DNA of 64,000 nucleotides from Trissonchulus latispiculum (GCA_030248195.1 JASAND010019833.1:1-64000), one strand, 5' to 3'. Positions 22,922-34,631 are shown, numbered from the stretch's first letter. A program made the numbers and translations. Notes: generated by a model not told the origin, from the sequence alone.

Positions 22922-23183
22922 TCATAAAAAGCAATCCTCTGTGGAAGGATCAGGCACTTTTGGCGGGGGCGGTTTTTTTGGCCATCGAAGGCGTCGCTTG
23001 ATGACCCGACAGATTAGGACGATCAATTCCAGCAGACTGATGACAGAGCAGCCCAGCCAGACGCCCATCTGACCGCCAATCAAGGAGACCAGATTGTTAA
23101 TGTTGTTGGTCTGTCGTACGACATCTCGTCGATAGCTGAGACTGTCAAACTGCATCCAGAATATGGTGTACATAATGCCGCCT
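22922..23183 (-). CDS. DEG/ENaC channel gene 1, exon 3 (TM2 and C-tail)
   Basis: The last exon follows an acceptor TATTTTAG and joins exon 2 in phase 2. It encodes the end of the ectodomain (starting GGIMYTIFWMQFDSL), then the hallmark GGQMGVWLG and the pore helix TM2, with GCS as the G-x-S selectivity filter. A basic and proline-rich cytoplasmic tail (KKPPPPKVPDP) follows and ends at TGA 22922-22924. The joined protein from the three exons is about 480 residues, normal for this family of trimeric, voltage-independent sodium channels. Confidence 0.85.
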
Positions 23184-23626
23184 CTAAAATAGAGACAGGC
23201 CAACAGATAATTTGCTGTTGAAAAAATCATTAGAACTTACCACTGGTTAATTTGAACCTTTTAATTGTCAAATGAACGGCAAAAGGTAACCGTCTGTCGG
23301 CCTTAACCTTTCCGTGTGGTCGACTCCTGGGTTTTTTCAATATTGAGAGGGATTGTGTCCTCTGCACGTTATCGGTTGATCTTCCCGCAAATTGTATCCA
23401 TCACAGATTTGCCAGCTATGTGTGTGTTCTAAAGTTCGAAACGGACACAAAATTCACGCATGTAGCGGTTGTGTTTTCAAGCTTTAGAACACAAGCATAG
23501 AGCGAGTGGGAGTACTCCCTGTTTCGATTGGGTACCAATTAGGTCACTGGGAGTCTACACTGTTTGCGGGAAGGTCAGCCGTCAGCTTGCAGAGGATGTA
23601 TCACGATTATAATACATATATACTAG

Positions 23627-24967
23627 GGAGGTGACTAAAACCAGGATCGGGATCAGGATCAGGATCCATTTCAGGATCAGGATCAGGATCGGGTGACTAA
23701 AAACAGGATCCATTTCAGGATCGGCTAAAAACTTCAGGATCGGGTTAGTAGTGGATCCTGATTTCAGGATCGGGTGTCTAAAAACAGGATCCATTTCAGG
23801 ATCGGTTTGTAACTTCAGGATCAGCTTCAGGACCGGCTTAGAAGTTCAGAATTCGCCTTAGTGGCGGATCCTGAGTTCAGGAGCGGGTGTCTAAAAACAG
23901 GATCCATTTCAGCATCGGCTTGTAACTTCAGGATCAGCTTCAGGATCGGCTTATAAGTTCAGGATCGGGTTAGTAGTGGATCCTGAGTTCAGGATCGGGT
24001 GTCTAAAAACAGGATCCATTTCAGGATCGGCTTGTAACTTCAGGATCGGCTTATAAGTTCAGGATTCGGCTTAAGGGCGGATCCTGAGTTCAGGATCGGG
24101 TGTCTAAAAACAGGATCCATTTCAGGATCGGCTTGTAACTTCAGGATCAGCTTCAGGATCGGCTTGTAACTTCAGGATCGGGCTTAGGCAGGAATCTTGA
24201 GTTCAGGATCGGGTGTCTAAAAACAGGATCCATTTCAGGATCGGCTTGTAATTTCAGGATCAGCTTAGATACTTTAGGATCTAGAATCCTGCCTAAGCCC
24301 GATCCTGAAGTTACAAGCCGATCCTGAAGCTGATCCTGAAGTTACAAGCCGATCCTGAAATGGATCCTGTTTTTAGACACCCGATCCTGAACTCAGGATC
24401 CGCCCCTAAGCCGAATCCTGAACTTATAAGCCGATCCTGAAGCTGATCCTGAAGTTACAAGCCGATCCTGAAATGGATCCTGTTTTTAGACACCCGATCC
24501 TGAACTCAAGCTTCCTGCCTAGGCCCGATCCTGAAGTTACAAGCCGATCCTGAAGCTGATCCTGAAGTTATAAGCCGATCCTGAAGCTGATCCTGAAGTT
24601 ACAAGCCGATCCTGAAATGGATCCTGTTTTTAGACACCCGATCCTGAAATCAGGATCCGCCTCTAAGTCGAATCCTGAACTTATATGCCGATCCTGAAGC
24701 TGATCCTGAAGTTACAAGCCGATCCTGAAGCTGATCCTGAAGTATACAAGCCGATCCTGAAATGGATCCTGTTTTTAGACACCCGATCCTGAAATCAGGA
24801 TCCACTACTAACCCGATCCTGAAGTTTTTAGCCGATCCTGAAATGGATCCTGTTTTTAGTCACCCGATCCTGATCCTGAAATGGATCCTGTTTTTAGTCA
24901 CCCGATCCTGATCCTGAAATGGATCCTGATCCTGATCCTGATCCCGATCCTGGTTTTAGTCACCTCC
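23627..24967. mobile_element. Foldback element of AGGATC/GATCCT repeats, 9-bp TSD
   Basis: A 1341-bp nearly perfect inverted repeat. The left arm consists of tandem units built on TCAGGATC, such as GGATCCATTTCAGGATCGG and TAACTTCAGGATCAGC. The right arm is its reverse complement, with a small centre near 24255-24290. The ends read GGAGGTGACTAAAACC and GGTTTTAGTCACCTCC. The flanks ATATACTAG (23618-23626) and ATATGCTAG (24968-24976) match at 8 of 9 bases. Subrepeat arms plus a 9-bp duplication are the features of Drosophila FB-type (MULE-related) foldback elements. It sits inside intron 2 of DEG/ENaC gene 1. Confidence 0.75.
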
Positions 24968-25145
24968 ATATGCTAGAAGAGCCAGTCGGCTGTCATACTC
25001 TTATGTATTATGTAGGTACTCTTGGTCATAGGAATCGTTAAGTTATTCTTACATTGGGACTATAACTGTGATAATTTGCTTAATGCTAAGCAAGTAACAA
25101 ATTGAAATCAAAAATCCGACAGGTCAAAAATTGACTGAAAGTTAC

Positions 25146-25321
25146 CCTCTTTCCGATTCGATATCGAAATAGTTGTTCATAAACTCGGCCCTGATCGGAT
25201 AGTGAGCAGCTTCTATTGTATAGGTCCATTCTTCGCAGAGCGGCATACTGGTACACGTGTCTACACAGTCGCCAAATTCCTTCTGTAACTTATCCAGCAT
25301 TTCACTGTAGCACCAGTAAGC
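25146..25321 (-). CDS. DEG/ENaC channel gene 1, exon 2 (Cys-rich ectodomain)
   Basis: 176 bp, entered in phase 0 after acceptor GATTTTTAG and left in phase 2 at a GG|GTAAC donor. It encodes the membrane-proximal Cys-rich part of the ectodomain (AYWCYSEML near the start; CVDTC and PLCEEWTYTIEAAHYP later), with the spaced cysteines seen in the family before TM2. Exon length and both phases are identical to those in gene 2. Confidence 0.8.
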
Positions 25322-27128
25322 CTAAAAATCAACCAAATCTTTTTAGGCAAACGGTGTGTGTTTTACACGAGTTGGTTAAAATGTAGATTTAATTTAAATT
25401 AAATTTATAGACGTGTGACATCAGGAATTTTAAGCATTACCATTATGAATCTGATTACTGATTTTTATTAAGCGCTAGTTAATTATATAATAAGTATCTA
25501 CTACATATCTATGTCGTATGAAGATTGAAAAACCATGCACTTGCGCAAATGCATGATTATCCCATGCACTTGCGCAAATGCCTGATTATCCCATGCACTT
25601 GCTTAAGTGCATGGGTCGTTTATGCACTTGCGCAAATTCATAAATGTCCCATGCACTTAATCAATTTCATACGACGTTTTATGGATTTTTAGCAAATTCA
25701 TATGCACTTGCTCAAATTCATACGACGTTTTATGAATATGCGCAAATTCATATGCACTTACTAAAATTCATAAAACACCCTATGAAATCACTCAAATTCA
25801 TTGGCACTTATACAGTAAACAGATACCTTTCAGGGTTTTTTGGTCGCCGAACTTTAGGCCAAATGGCCTCAACGACTGATATTTTTTAGGCCATCACCCT
25901 AAAAATTTAGGCCATCCAAATTTTGTTAATTTTTAAGTTGCGCGCTATTGTACGCATTGTTAAAATTACAGTTATCATGTATTCATGCGTTATATATTCA
26001 GAAATCGCTGTTTAACAACAAACATCGTCATCATCACTGTCCACACCAGAAAAACTATACGTTTTTACCTTAAAATGGCAGAAACAGAAACTTGTTAGTG
26101 TCCGTGTACGAAGGGGACATTTGATTTTCAAATGTAGAGATGTTGCAAAAATCAAACAATTATTTTGATTTTTGCATATATTTCCTCCTAAAAACCAAAA
26201 CCAAAGCTGTTGTGAGTTTGATTTTCTGCGCGCATTAGTCGCAAAATGCAAAAATCAAGCTGCATTCTGATTGGCTAGAGCGCGCGTACTCTGATTGGAA
26301 GGTTTGAATCACGTGTCCTACTGTGCAATAAAGAATTTGTGCAGGTGTGAAGCAAGGTTAAAATCTTTCCTTTATGAAAATTTCTAAGAAAGATTGACAA
26401 AATTCAAGGATACGAGGAAAATTTAGATTAATTTTTATTAAATGACATTTCCACTTTCAAATTGAAAATTTTAATTTCAATTTAAATCTATGAAATTTCC
26501 AAAATAAGCTTAAAAATAAAAAATAAATTTTAATTAAATTCATCTATACCTTCGCCCAACCTAAGGATTTGAGCTCGGGCATAAAATCTTTAAAATTTTT
26601 ATCTTTACTTAGAACAAAAAATATTATAAGCGTAAGAAAGATTAGATTTGAATGATTAGATTAGTTATATATCATTTTTTTATAAATTTTTCTTTAGTAA
26701 GGTTTATCAAATGAAAACCAAGCAATTGCATACAATAATTATTAATCCTACAAATTTTCTGATTTTTCAAGAAATTTTAATGATTATATATTTCAATTTA
26801 ATTTTGTATCTCAGTCCAACTATTATAAATCATAAATTATTTTATCGGCTTAGGCTAATCATACACCATCTTTGCTTCGATTATGAGCCAAACTCAACTT
26901 ATAAACTAAACTGCAGTATATAATTCTTGCATTAATGCAAAACTTCCCCCAGAAAATTCACACCGTAGTCATTTTTCCGGGGGAAAATTCACACCGATGT
27001 AGTTTGTCTCGGGGAATTTTGAACTGGGAAAATCACACCGTAACAACAACTGTGCAATATAAATCTAAATACTTGTAAAACACAGTATTGGTCAAAGTAA
27101 ATTAGGTAAGCCTTAACTGGGTCTTTAT

Positions 27129-27683
27129 TAGTGTTGGAGTTTTGGTCGGCCAACGGCCTGCCAACTTGTAAAATTCAAGATAGGGAATTTTTCCTGTAAA
27201 TCCTTGAAGTCTGCTACAATTTTGCTGTTTTTCTTTACTTTATATCAGAGCTGGAGCCAATTGCAGTGCAAAGTTTCGGCCAACAGCCGGCCAAGCAAAA
27301 TGCTCAGTCAATAGTAGTGACAATTTCCTGGCAAAAGACAACGTTAATATTTGATTTGAGTTAAATATACAAATTTCTTTGAAACATTTAGTATTTAGAA
27401 ACGATATTCTACATACCTACTTTTTCTGGTGGAGCTTCTTGCTTTTCAAAATTAAAACAAATTAAAATTAATCAAAATTAAATATCAAAAATTAAAAATG
27501 TTTTGCCGTTCCGTATACAATAGCCTGAAGCTTACCCACTCGTTTGGGTGTATTATATAGAACGATAACATTGGTCGAAACATCCAACAGCCAACAGCCA
27601 ATTGGCCGTTGGCCTGATTAATTATCGACCAACAAACATTGGCTTGGTTGGCCGCTGGCCGCAACGGCTAACGCCCAGCACTA
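27129..27683. mobile_element. hAT-like non-autonomous element, imperfect 8-bp TSD
   Basis: A 555-bp element starting TAGTGTTGGAGTT and ending AACGCCCAGCACTA, i.e. TAGTG-type hAT termini. The flanks GTCTTTAT (27121-27128) and GCCCTTAT (27684-27691) differ by two transitions. Repeats of the GGCCAACGGCC type cluster near the ends. It is nested in the centre of the 4.7-kb inverted-repeat element. Confidence 0.6.
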
Positions 27684-27731
27684 GCCCTTATCTCTTCAGC
27701 ATGAATTGCTAGAGGAACATTAACAAATTGT

Positions 27732-28110
27732 GGGGCCAGTTTCACAAAAAGGTTCTCGAGTTCTCGAGTGTAGTAGCTAAACTACCCTGGAAGTTTTCGA
27801 GATCCGCAAGTCGCATTGAAAGTCACGTTGAAAACGTTCTCGAGTTCTCGAGTCAGGTTCTCTGGTCGATTTCGACCAGAGAAAATTTCGTCAACTTGAA
27901 ACCTACTCGAGAAATTTTTGAAAATCTAAATTTGTAAATTTTTTCTTCCTGCTTAAATAACTTGTATAATTGACTGAATAAGTCACCATAAAATTTTCCG
28001 TAGATACTCTTGTCTTACATATAATTTTTAATTGGGAAGAGGTAGTTGTCACTGAAAACAGACTATTCGAGAACTTGAGAACTCGAGACGGTTTTTATGA
28101 AACTGGCCCC
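27732..28110. mobile_element. MITE with GGGGCCAGTTTCA termini
   Basis: Begins GGGGCCAGTTTCACAAAAA and ends TTTTTATGAAACTGGCCCC. The arms also contain TTCTCGAG/CTCGAGAA words. Length is 379 bp. I could not see a target duplication, so the superfamily is open. Confidence 0.6.
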
Positions 28111-30597
28111 AGGGGTAAAATCTTGTGGATACTGGATGGCATACCGAAAAACTTCTGACCGTGGCAAATCACACGATCAATGACGTCACAATTATTAATG
28201 ATAGAATATTCACTTGTGTCACTTTAAAACACCAGAATCTCATGCTTATACATAATTCTACATTTTTCATTGTTTTCGTCCATCCTTTGCTGGAGTTATT
28301 AATGTGCCATTGAAAAGAATTAAAGAAAAGCTCCTTTTCGTTACAGTCAATTAAAGGAACGTAATTAGATGATCAATTAACGTATTATTAAAAGAGCTAT
28401 TTAGAGTAATGTTTCAAAACTTCAAAAGTCGAAAGAGATTAAAGACCCAGTTAAGGATTAAATTGTCTTGCTTGACTACTACTTTGTATTTTGTTTATTT
28501 AGATTTATGTTGCACATGCATATGTAACTCAGCCTTACAATACAGACTCAGTTTCGTAAACTTTATCAAAAATTAGGGTGCAAAACTTGGATTGGGATTC
28601 GGGATTCTATCTATAATCATAATATCGCCAAGCCAAAAGAAAACAGCTAAGCCATCCTTCCATTATATGTTGCTTTGTTTAGAAGTGTATACAATCATCG
28701 AGTTAATTGCTAGTTTATTATTAGTTTGTAGGTAGATCTGCAAAATAATCTTTTTAAATATTGGATATAAAACTGTTATAAAATTATTCCTGATACAGTT
28801 TCCAAAATGCAACGAAAATTCTTTATTGCACAGCAGGACACGTGATTCAAACCTTCCAATCAGAGTAGGCGCGGCTCTAGCCAATCAGAATGCAGCTTGA
28901 TTTTTGCATTTTGCGACTAATGCGCGCAGAAAATCAAACTCACAACAGCTTTGGTTTTGATTTCTATGAGGAAATAAATGCAAAAATCAAGATAATTGTT
29001 TGATTTTTGCAACATCTCTGCATTTGAAAATCAAATGTCCCCTTCGTACACGGACATGTTAGCATAGAAATAATAGTGCACGACAGTATTAATAATAAAT
29101 TCTTAATGAAAATTAAAACATGTAGGAGCATACGGGTACATAATATAGATAACCAATGAAAGAAAAAATTAAACTAATAGAAATAAAGTTAAACTACTAA
29201 AAAATAGCATTTCTTCTATGAAATCTTCATAACAGCAAATGATATTATAACTTGAATGCGCATTTATAAGTACAAATAGACAATGTATGTAACTAGCTGA
29301 CGGCTGGCGCAGCCCAGAAATACAAGTAAAAATATTCATACATACAATGCCGCAAGCGCGAAAACGTTTTTAGAAAATGACTGTTTTTACTTAAAAATCA
29401 ATAAAATTTAACTGGGTTTTCGTCGAAAAACTTAGGCCAAATGGCCTCAACGGCCAAAATTCTTTAGGCCATCGACTCATAAATTTAGGGCATGGCCTAA
29501 GCTATGGCCTAAAAAAACCTTGATACTTTTGTATATTTGAAAGAACTTTAAGTTACTTTACCATTCTTTAGCTCAGCGCAAACATACATGCATAGTAAGT
29601 TACAACTTTAGCTTTCACAGATATTATCCATATCCAAACATTAATATCCATTCAAAAAATTATAAAAACGTTAGATTTTAAAAATCTTGAATTTTAAAAG
29701 TATTTGTTTGCTTTCATGAATTATTTAAGTTTGCATTAGTTCACATACTAAAATTAAGAATTAGCTTGAGCTAATAAATTATTTTAAAACAAGTATTTTT
29801 AGTTTGAACACAAAGAACTGGAACAATAAATATTAATTTTGTTTTTTGAGAATAGGTCAGAAGAATCCCATCACCTATATTTCAGATAATTTCTATCACC
29901 TTTATTTCAACCTTTAAATACAGCTTAACACGTATAAACCCAATTATAAACTGAACAAATATAGAAAAGTATCCGTTTACTGTATAAGTGCCAATGAATT
30001 TGAGTAATTTGAAAGGGCGTTTTAGGCATCATAGGAAGTGCATATGAATTTGCTTAAATTCATAAAACGTCGTATGAATTTTAGCAAGTGCATATAAATT
30101 TGCTTAAATTCATAAAACGTCGTATGAATTTGACTAAATGCATGGGACATTTATGAATTTGCGCAAGTGCATAAACGACCCATGCACTTAAGCAAGTGCA
30201 TATGATAATCATGCATTTGCGCAAGTGCATGGTTTTTCAATCTTCATACGACATCTACATACTGTTGGTGGTTGATTCGTCACATACAAAAGGTGAAGCT
30301 GTAAAACGTCACGTGCCCCCATTTTGCGTCTGAAAAGTTGCAATTAGGCTGTCGAATTCTTGTCTGAGTTAGCCTAGACTAGTGATCACGGTATTCCAAG
30401 CTGCATGTTTGAAGTGGTGGGTCGAATAGACCAAGTACTTTATCATTTTAGATTCTATTAGAATAGAGCTTAATCAGCTTAATTAGCTTAATTAACTTAA
30501 AGCGAATCCCATTGAATTTTTAAACGAAAACTCAACTCCAACTCGAATCGGAGGTCCAACGGTTTGAAAAACTTCTGTGTATACTCTACATACAAAA

Positions 30598-30670
30598 AGA
30601 AAATGAAGTAAACGCGGGCTGGCAGGCGGATGCCTTAAGGAAACAAGACATTAATCATAAAGAAATAATG
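30598..30670 (-). other. Intron-1 block shared with DEG/ENaC gene 2
   Basis: The words AAAATGAAGTAAACGCG and CATTAATCATAAAG recur in order at 34246-34320. Both copies lie in intron 1 of their genes, 125-390 bases from the exon 1 donor and in the same orientation. Either the duplication carried it along or it is a short mobile repeat. Confidence 0.45.
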
Positions 30671-30794
30671 AAAAACGAGTGCCTTGCAGTCACTCAGGCA
30701 AAGCCTTAGTCCGAAACAGGAGAGAGCCAAGTCCTCACCCTACTGGCTAGTAGGTCAGAAGTTATTTTTATCATTACCTATGTGAAACACTTAC

Positions 30795-31799
30795 ATCAGT
30801 AAGGCTGCAGGTAGGAACGCCTGGAAAGACAACGGCGGAGCACCGACAGACGGCCTGTTCGGCGATGGCGCGACAGTCGATTTCGCAGGTCGTGGATCGC
30901 GGAACGATCTCGCCCGCCTGAGATCGCTTCCGACAGTTCACTCCGCGACCCGGAATTCGGACCGTATGCTTCTTCTGCAGCCGGATTCGACTGGCCTGCT
31001 GCATCGGAAGCATATTGGTCGTCAGATGGAGGCCGGCCGCTTCGCTCGGATCCGTAACGACGAATTCGAACGCAGCGATGATTGCCGGATCCAGATCCAG
31101 CAGACGGTTGAGTTCCCGGGAAATTTCCCGAATTTCCGTGTCGTTGATCTTCAGAATGCCCAGGAATCCGTTTTTGAGCGAACTGGCCTCCTGTGTGCCC
31201 GTATCGGTTATCGTATGACACAAACCGATATCCGTATGGTACACAGGAATGGTCGAATTGGGAGTACAGCACTCTACAGAGCTAATCCCGGCTTGGCCAC
31301 GAAAGCAGGCATACATAAAGTCTTCGCACTTGAGGCCGAAATTTTTGAAAAATTGCTCCGCACCGGATTTCGACAAATCCTCTGCCTCGTACAGGAACGT
31401 ATTTCGGCCCATATTCACGTCGGGTTTCGGCTGTTTCCATTCCGAAATTCCGGAACGGAGAAAGTAGTCATTAAATTTCAGGTACTTTGACCGGTTGGCC
31501 AGGTAAGGTATGAAATTGGCCAGAAATTGCGGGCTGGCCCCGGCCAGTCGCAAGGCTGTAAGGTTCCAAAAGTTGGCCACAGGTGGGCAAATTGTGAGAT
31601 AGGGCAGGGGTATGTTATCACTGCGAATGGTGATAACAGTCGTTGTGGGCGGGGCGTTAATGTAGTCCTGAACGTTCAGAAAACACTGATACAGAATCAT
31701 GGCAGCCGCGCTTAGGATTACAGTAACCCACAGGCAGCGTTCCATGATGTGGGCTCCCTTGTTGGCCACGTAGACTACACCGTGAAATTCTACCACCAT
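30795..31799 (-). CDS. DEG/ENaC channel gene 1, exon 1 (N-term, TM1, ectodomain)
   Basis: 335 codons from an ATG at 31799 to a GAT|GTAAGT donor, phase 0. Residues 6-7 are the His-Gly gating motif. TM1 is about residues 22-40, followed by LPYLTICPPVANFWNL (the post-TM1 TICP motif of the family). Cys-rich parts follow (LKCEDFMYACFRG, SSVECC, TCEIDCRAIAEQAVCRCSA). The protein would be a plasma-membrane sodium channel subunit forming homo- or heterotrimers. The ligand (proton, peptide or mechanical) cannot be told from sequence. It is a tandem paralog of the gene at 33231-35639, with the same motifs and exon boundaries. Intron 1 is 5.5 kb because of an inserted inverted-repeat element. Confidence 0.9.
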
Positions 31800-31959
31800 G
31801 ATGAATTCGAAATTGGAATTTTCGGAATTTCAAGAATTTCCTAGGTAAAATCCATAGTAATCGAAAATTTATTTGCGTGCAACATGGACAATCTGAAAAA
31901 GACAAACTTTCGTAGATTATACATACGAGTACGAGTACAGCATACGACCATTATATTAT

Positions 31960-32250
31960 ACTACATATATTATATTATATTATATTATATTATATTATAT
32001 TATATTATATTATATTATATTATATTATATTATATTATATTATATTATATATTAAATTATATTATAATTATATTATATTATATTATATTATATTATATTA
32101 TATTATATTATATTATATCATACTATATTGTATTATATTATATTGCATTATAGTATTAAATTATATTATATATTATATTATATTATATTATATTGTATTA
32201 TAGTATTAAATTATATTATATATCATTTTATATTATATTATGTATTATAC
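31960..32250. repeat. (TTATA)n microsatellite
   Basis: About 290 bp of pentanucleotide TTATA/TATAT repeats with few interruptions, starting about 160 bases upstream of the gene 1 start codon on the minus strand. It lies where a promoter would be expected. Confidence 0.85.
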
Positions 32251-33230
32251 TATTTCATAATATGATCGTTAACTTAATTCAAAAGTACGTATACACGTAA
32301 GTCTTTCAATGTAGATATAATTGCATCAAAATGTAGCAGTTTGGGAGTAAATAAATAAATGAAAAAATAAAATAAATAAAATAAAAAATAATAAATAATA
32401 TCAATAAAATAAATAAATAAATATTATAATAAGTCTGTGGTAGTAAACAAATAAATTCTTTTCAGTATTTGAACACTGAACAAAATTATCTATAATCCAA
32501 AAATCTCAACAGTCTGCATTCCAATATTTCAAAACTATTTATTTCAGGTCAAAACTTGGAAGACTGGAGTAAGGTAAGCAATCTTTATTTCGTTAAATGT
32601 TTATGGAGTACATAAACAGGTGCAACTGACAGACAAGATCCACTATTTAAACCAACCATAGAAATAAAATAAAATAAATTTTTGCAGGTGTCAAAAATTG
32701 ATTTGACCAGACATTAAAATAATTACGATTGCATCAACTTATTCAGCACCACTATAAAATAACTTGAATTTTAGAATCAAATCTCAACCTTTCCAAATAT
32801 TTTGGCTTCTGTAAATTTTCTAAATTTTTGTTGAGTTTAAGAACTAAAACATAAATTTAAGAACGCAGTAATTTTTGTTGGATTCAATTGCAAAACAATT
32901 AACAGTGACTCTTACAGGTAACAAGTTTTAATCACAGATCAAGCTATAACATCCACATAAAAGAAGAACACAACATTCACTTCCTTCGAACAATATGTTT
33001 GGCAGAAATCTTACCTCGTCAATTAATTAAATTAATGGAGACCAGTACTAATATAAATTTGAATCTAATTTTTAGAAGTTTCCTTTTAGTTTTTTAATCA
33101 AAGCGACGTCATCAAGTGCCTCTTTCCCAATTCCATAATTGCTTCACATTTCCAAATTCGTGTTCCGGTTTTTTCGATCTAACTTTCGGGAAAATTTCCA
33201 CATAGTTCTAATATCTTGGTCCACCCTTTC
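32251..33230. other. Spacer between the two DEG/ENaC genes
   Basis: AT-rich, with AAATAAATAAAA runs near 32350-32430. It should include the 3' UTR of gene 2. No other gene seen. Confidence 0.4.
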
Positions 33231-33624
33231 TTAGCACTGAACAACAACATTATTCAGATTAGGATAATGGTGATTTGCACTAATAATACTATTATTATTA
33301 CTAGCTGCGTTATGAATATTAGTATTATGATTAATATTATTATTATTATTTGTGCTATTATTATTGTTGTTGTTGTTGTTATTCATTTTCTGTTTCAGGG
33401 CAGCCTCAACTTTGCCACACCCAGGATATCGTAACTGACTTCGAATCAGCCCCGCGAAGATCAGGGTCAACTGCAAAAACGTGATCGCCGAACAGCCCAA
33501 CCAGATCCCCATTTGACCCCCAATTGTGGAGATCAGATTATTTAGGACAATGGTTTGCTGGATTGTCTCCAGTTTGTAGCTCAAATCGCCATACTTCATC
33601 ATGAATACGGTCGTATTCTTGGGG
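33231..33624 (-). CDS. DEG/ENaC channel gene 2, exon 3 (TM2 and Asn-rich tail)
   Basis: Follows acceptor ATTTTAG and joins exon 2 in phase 2. It encodes PKNTTVFMMKYGDL, then GGQMGIWLG and TM2 with the GCS selectivity filter. A cytoplasmic tail of about 65 residues is dominated by asparagine from an AAT/AAC microsatellite (33250-33385), with runs of nine and five Asn. Stop TAA at 33231-33233. The joined protein is about 525 residues. The Asn-rich tail is absent from the paralog. Confidence 0.85.
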
Positions 33625-33943
33625 CTAAAATAACAGAAATATAACTGAAATAAGGAGTGCTTTTTTAATTTTTCACTTTTTCTTTCACATTTTTCTTTTT
33701 TTTAAAGGGAGGCAAAAACCTTCAGGCAAACTAATGTGTGACCACATCGTAATCAGCACCAAAAAGATTTAAATCTTAACATGTTCTGCCTCGCCAGTAT
33801 TTGTTAGTTAATTTTGTTAGTTTTTTCATACAATTTGGCAAAATTCGCAAGTTTTTTTCTAAAGTGTTGATGCAATGCTTTGGAAACATTGCAATCTTTA
33901 TTATTATTTACAATTATTTTAAAATGCCATCTGAAAAACTAAC

Positions 33944-34119
33944 TTTATGTCATCCGTGACTTCGAAATAGGCTCGAAGAAATTCGTCTCGCATCGGGTAA
34001 TGGGCGGTTTCAATTTTAAAGGTCCATTCTTCGCAAGGAACGGTTTTGTAACAGTCAGGCAGACATTTATTGTAAATGTCTTCTAGCATTGGTAGCTTTC
34101 TTTCATAGCAATAGAAGGA
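33944..34119 (-). CDS. DEG/ENaC channel gene 2, exon 2 (Cys-rich ectodomain)
   Basis: 176 bp, acceptor TTGTTTTAG, donor GTTAGT, phases 0 and 2, the same as in gene 1. It encodes SFYCYERKLP, CLPDC and PCEEWTFKIETAHYPMRDEF, clearly homologous to exon 2 of gene 1. No stop codon in frame. Confidence 0.8.
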
Positions 34120-34245
34120 CTAAAACAATGAAAAAAGCAATTAGAACAAATAAAAATATAAAAATAAACTAAAATTTAATTACGCCTTCTTGTCGCTCTT
34201 TTCACTTGTGCTGTTTCTTATAGTCATCAAGTATACAGCACATCA

Positions 34246-34320
34246 AGAAAATGAAGTAAACGCGTGCTGCCAAACGCAGACGGATCCACGAAGGATGCAA
34301 GGCATTAATCATAAAGGAAT
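34246..34320 (-). other. Intron-1 block shared with DEG/ENaC gene 1
   Basis: Counterpart of 30598-30670. It shares AAAATGAAGTAAACGCG, GCTG and CATTAATCATAAAG in the same order inside the homologous intron. Confidence 0.45.
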
Positions 34321-34631
34321 GCTTTATTTATGAATAATACATCCGTTTAAAAAACGTTCAGTTTCTACTCTGTCCAAAGCTTTAGTAAATTAAATTTTAA
34401 TTTTAATTTTCTTAAGTTTTATAATCACAAGAACTCTTTCGAGAGCTTTGATATTTTTGATATTTTGACAATTGTAATTTTAAGTTAAATAAATCTTAAA
34501 TCTTTCTGAATTCAATCAATCTTTAATCTAAACAACCATAAATAATCAACCTACTGATCTAATTTTAGGTTAAGTAAATCTTAAGTCTTAAATCTGAATT
34601 CAATCAATCTTTAATCTAATTAATAACCTAC

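Larger units (their letters stand above)
25511..30254. mobile_element. 4.7-kb inverted-repeat element filling intron 1 of DEG/ENaC gene 1
   Basis: The left end ATGTCGTATGAAGATTG and right end CAATCTTCATACGACAT are reverse complements. Next inward on both sides are tandem units such as CATGCACTTGCGCAAATGC and ATTCATAAAACGTCG (about 25535-25815 and 29985-30235). Further in, about 240 bp around CCGTGTACGAAGGGGACA and GCGCGCATTAGTCGCAAAATG (26098-26340) is repeated inverted at 28815-29067. Flanks CTACATATCT and CTACATACT form an imperfect 9-10 bp duplication. The centre (26345-28812) holds two further inverted-repeat elements and no transposase. Confidence 0.7.

Noticed and set aside
23582..24980. 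Regular repeat array that could suggest a CRISPR
   Set aside because: Units are contiguous without unique spacers, are inverted around a centre, and the genome is eukaryotic.
30796..31490. Overlapping frames in DEG/ENaC exon 1, including plus-strand frames
   Set aside because: The minus-strand channel frame carries the family motifs and correct splice ends; the others show nothing.
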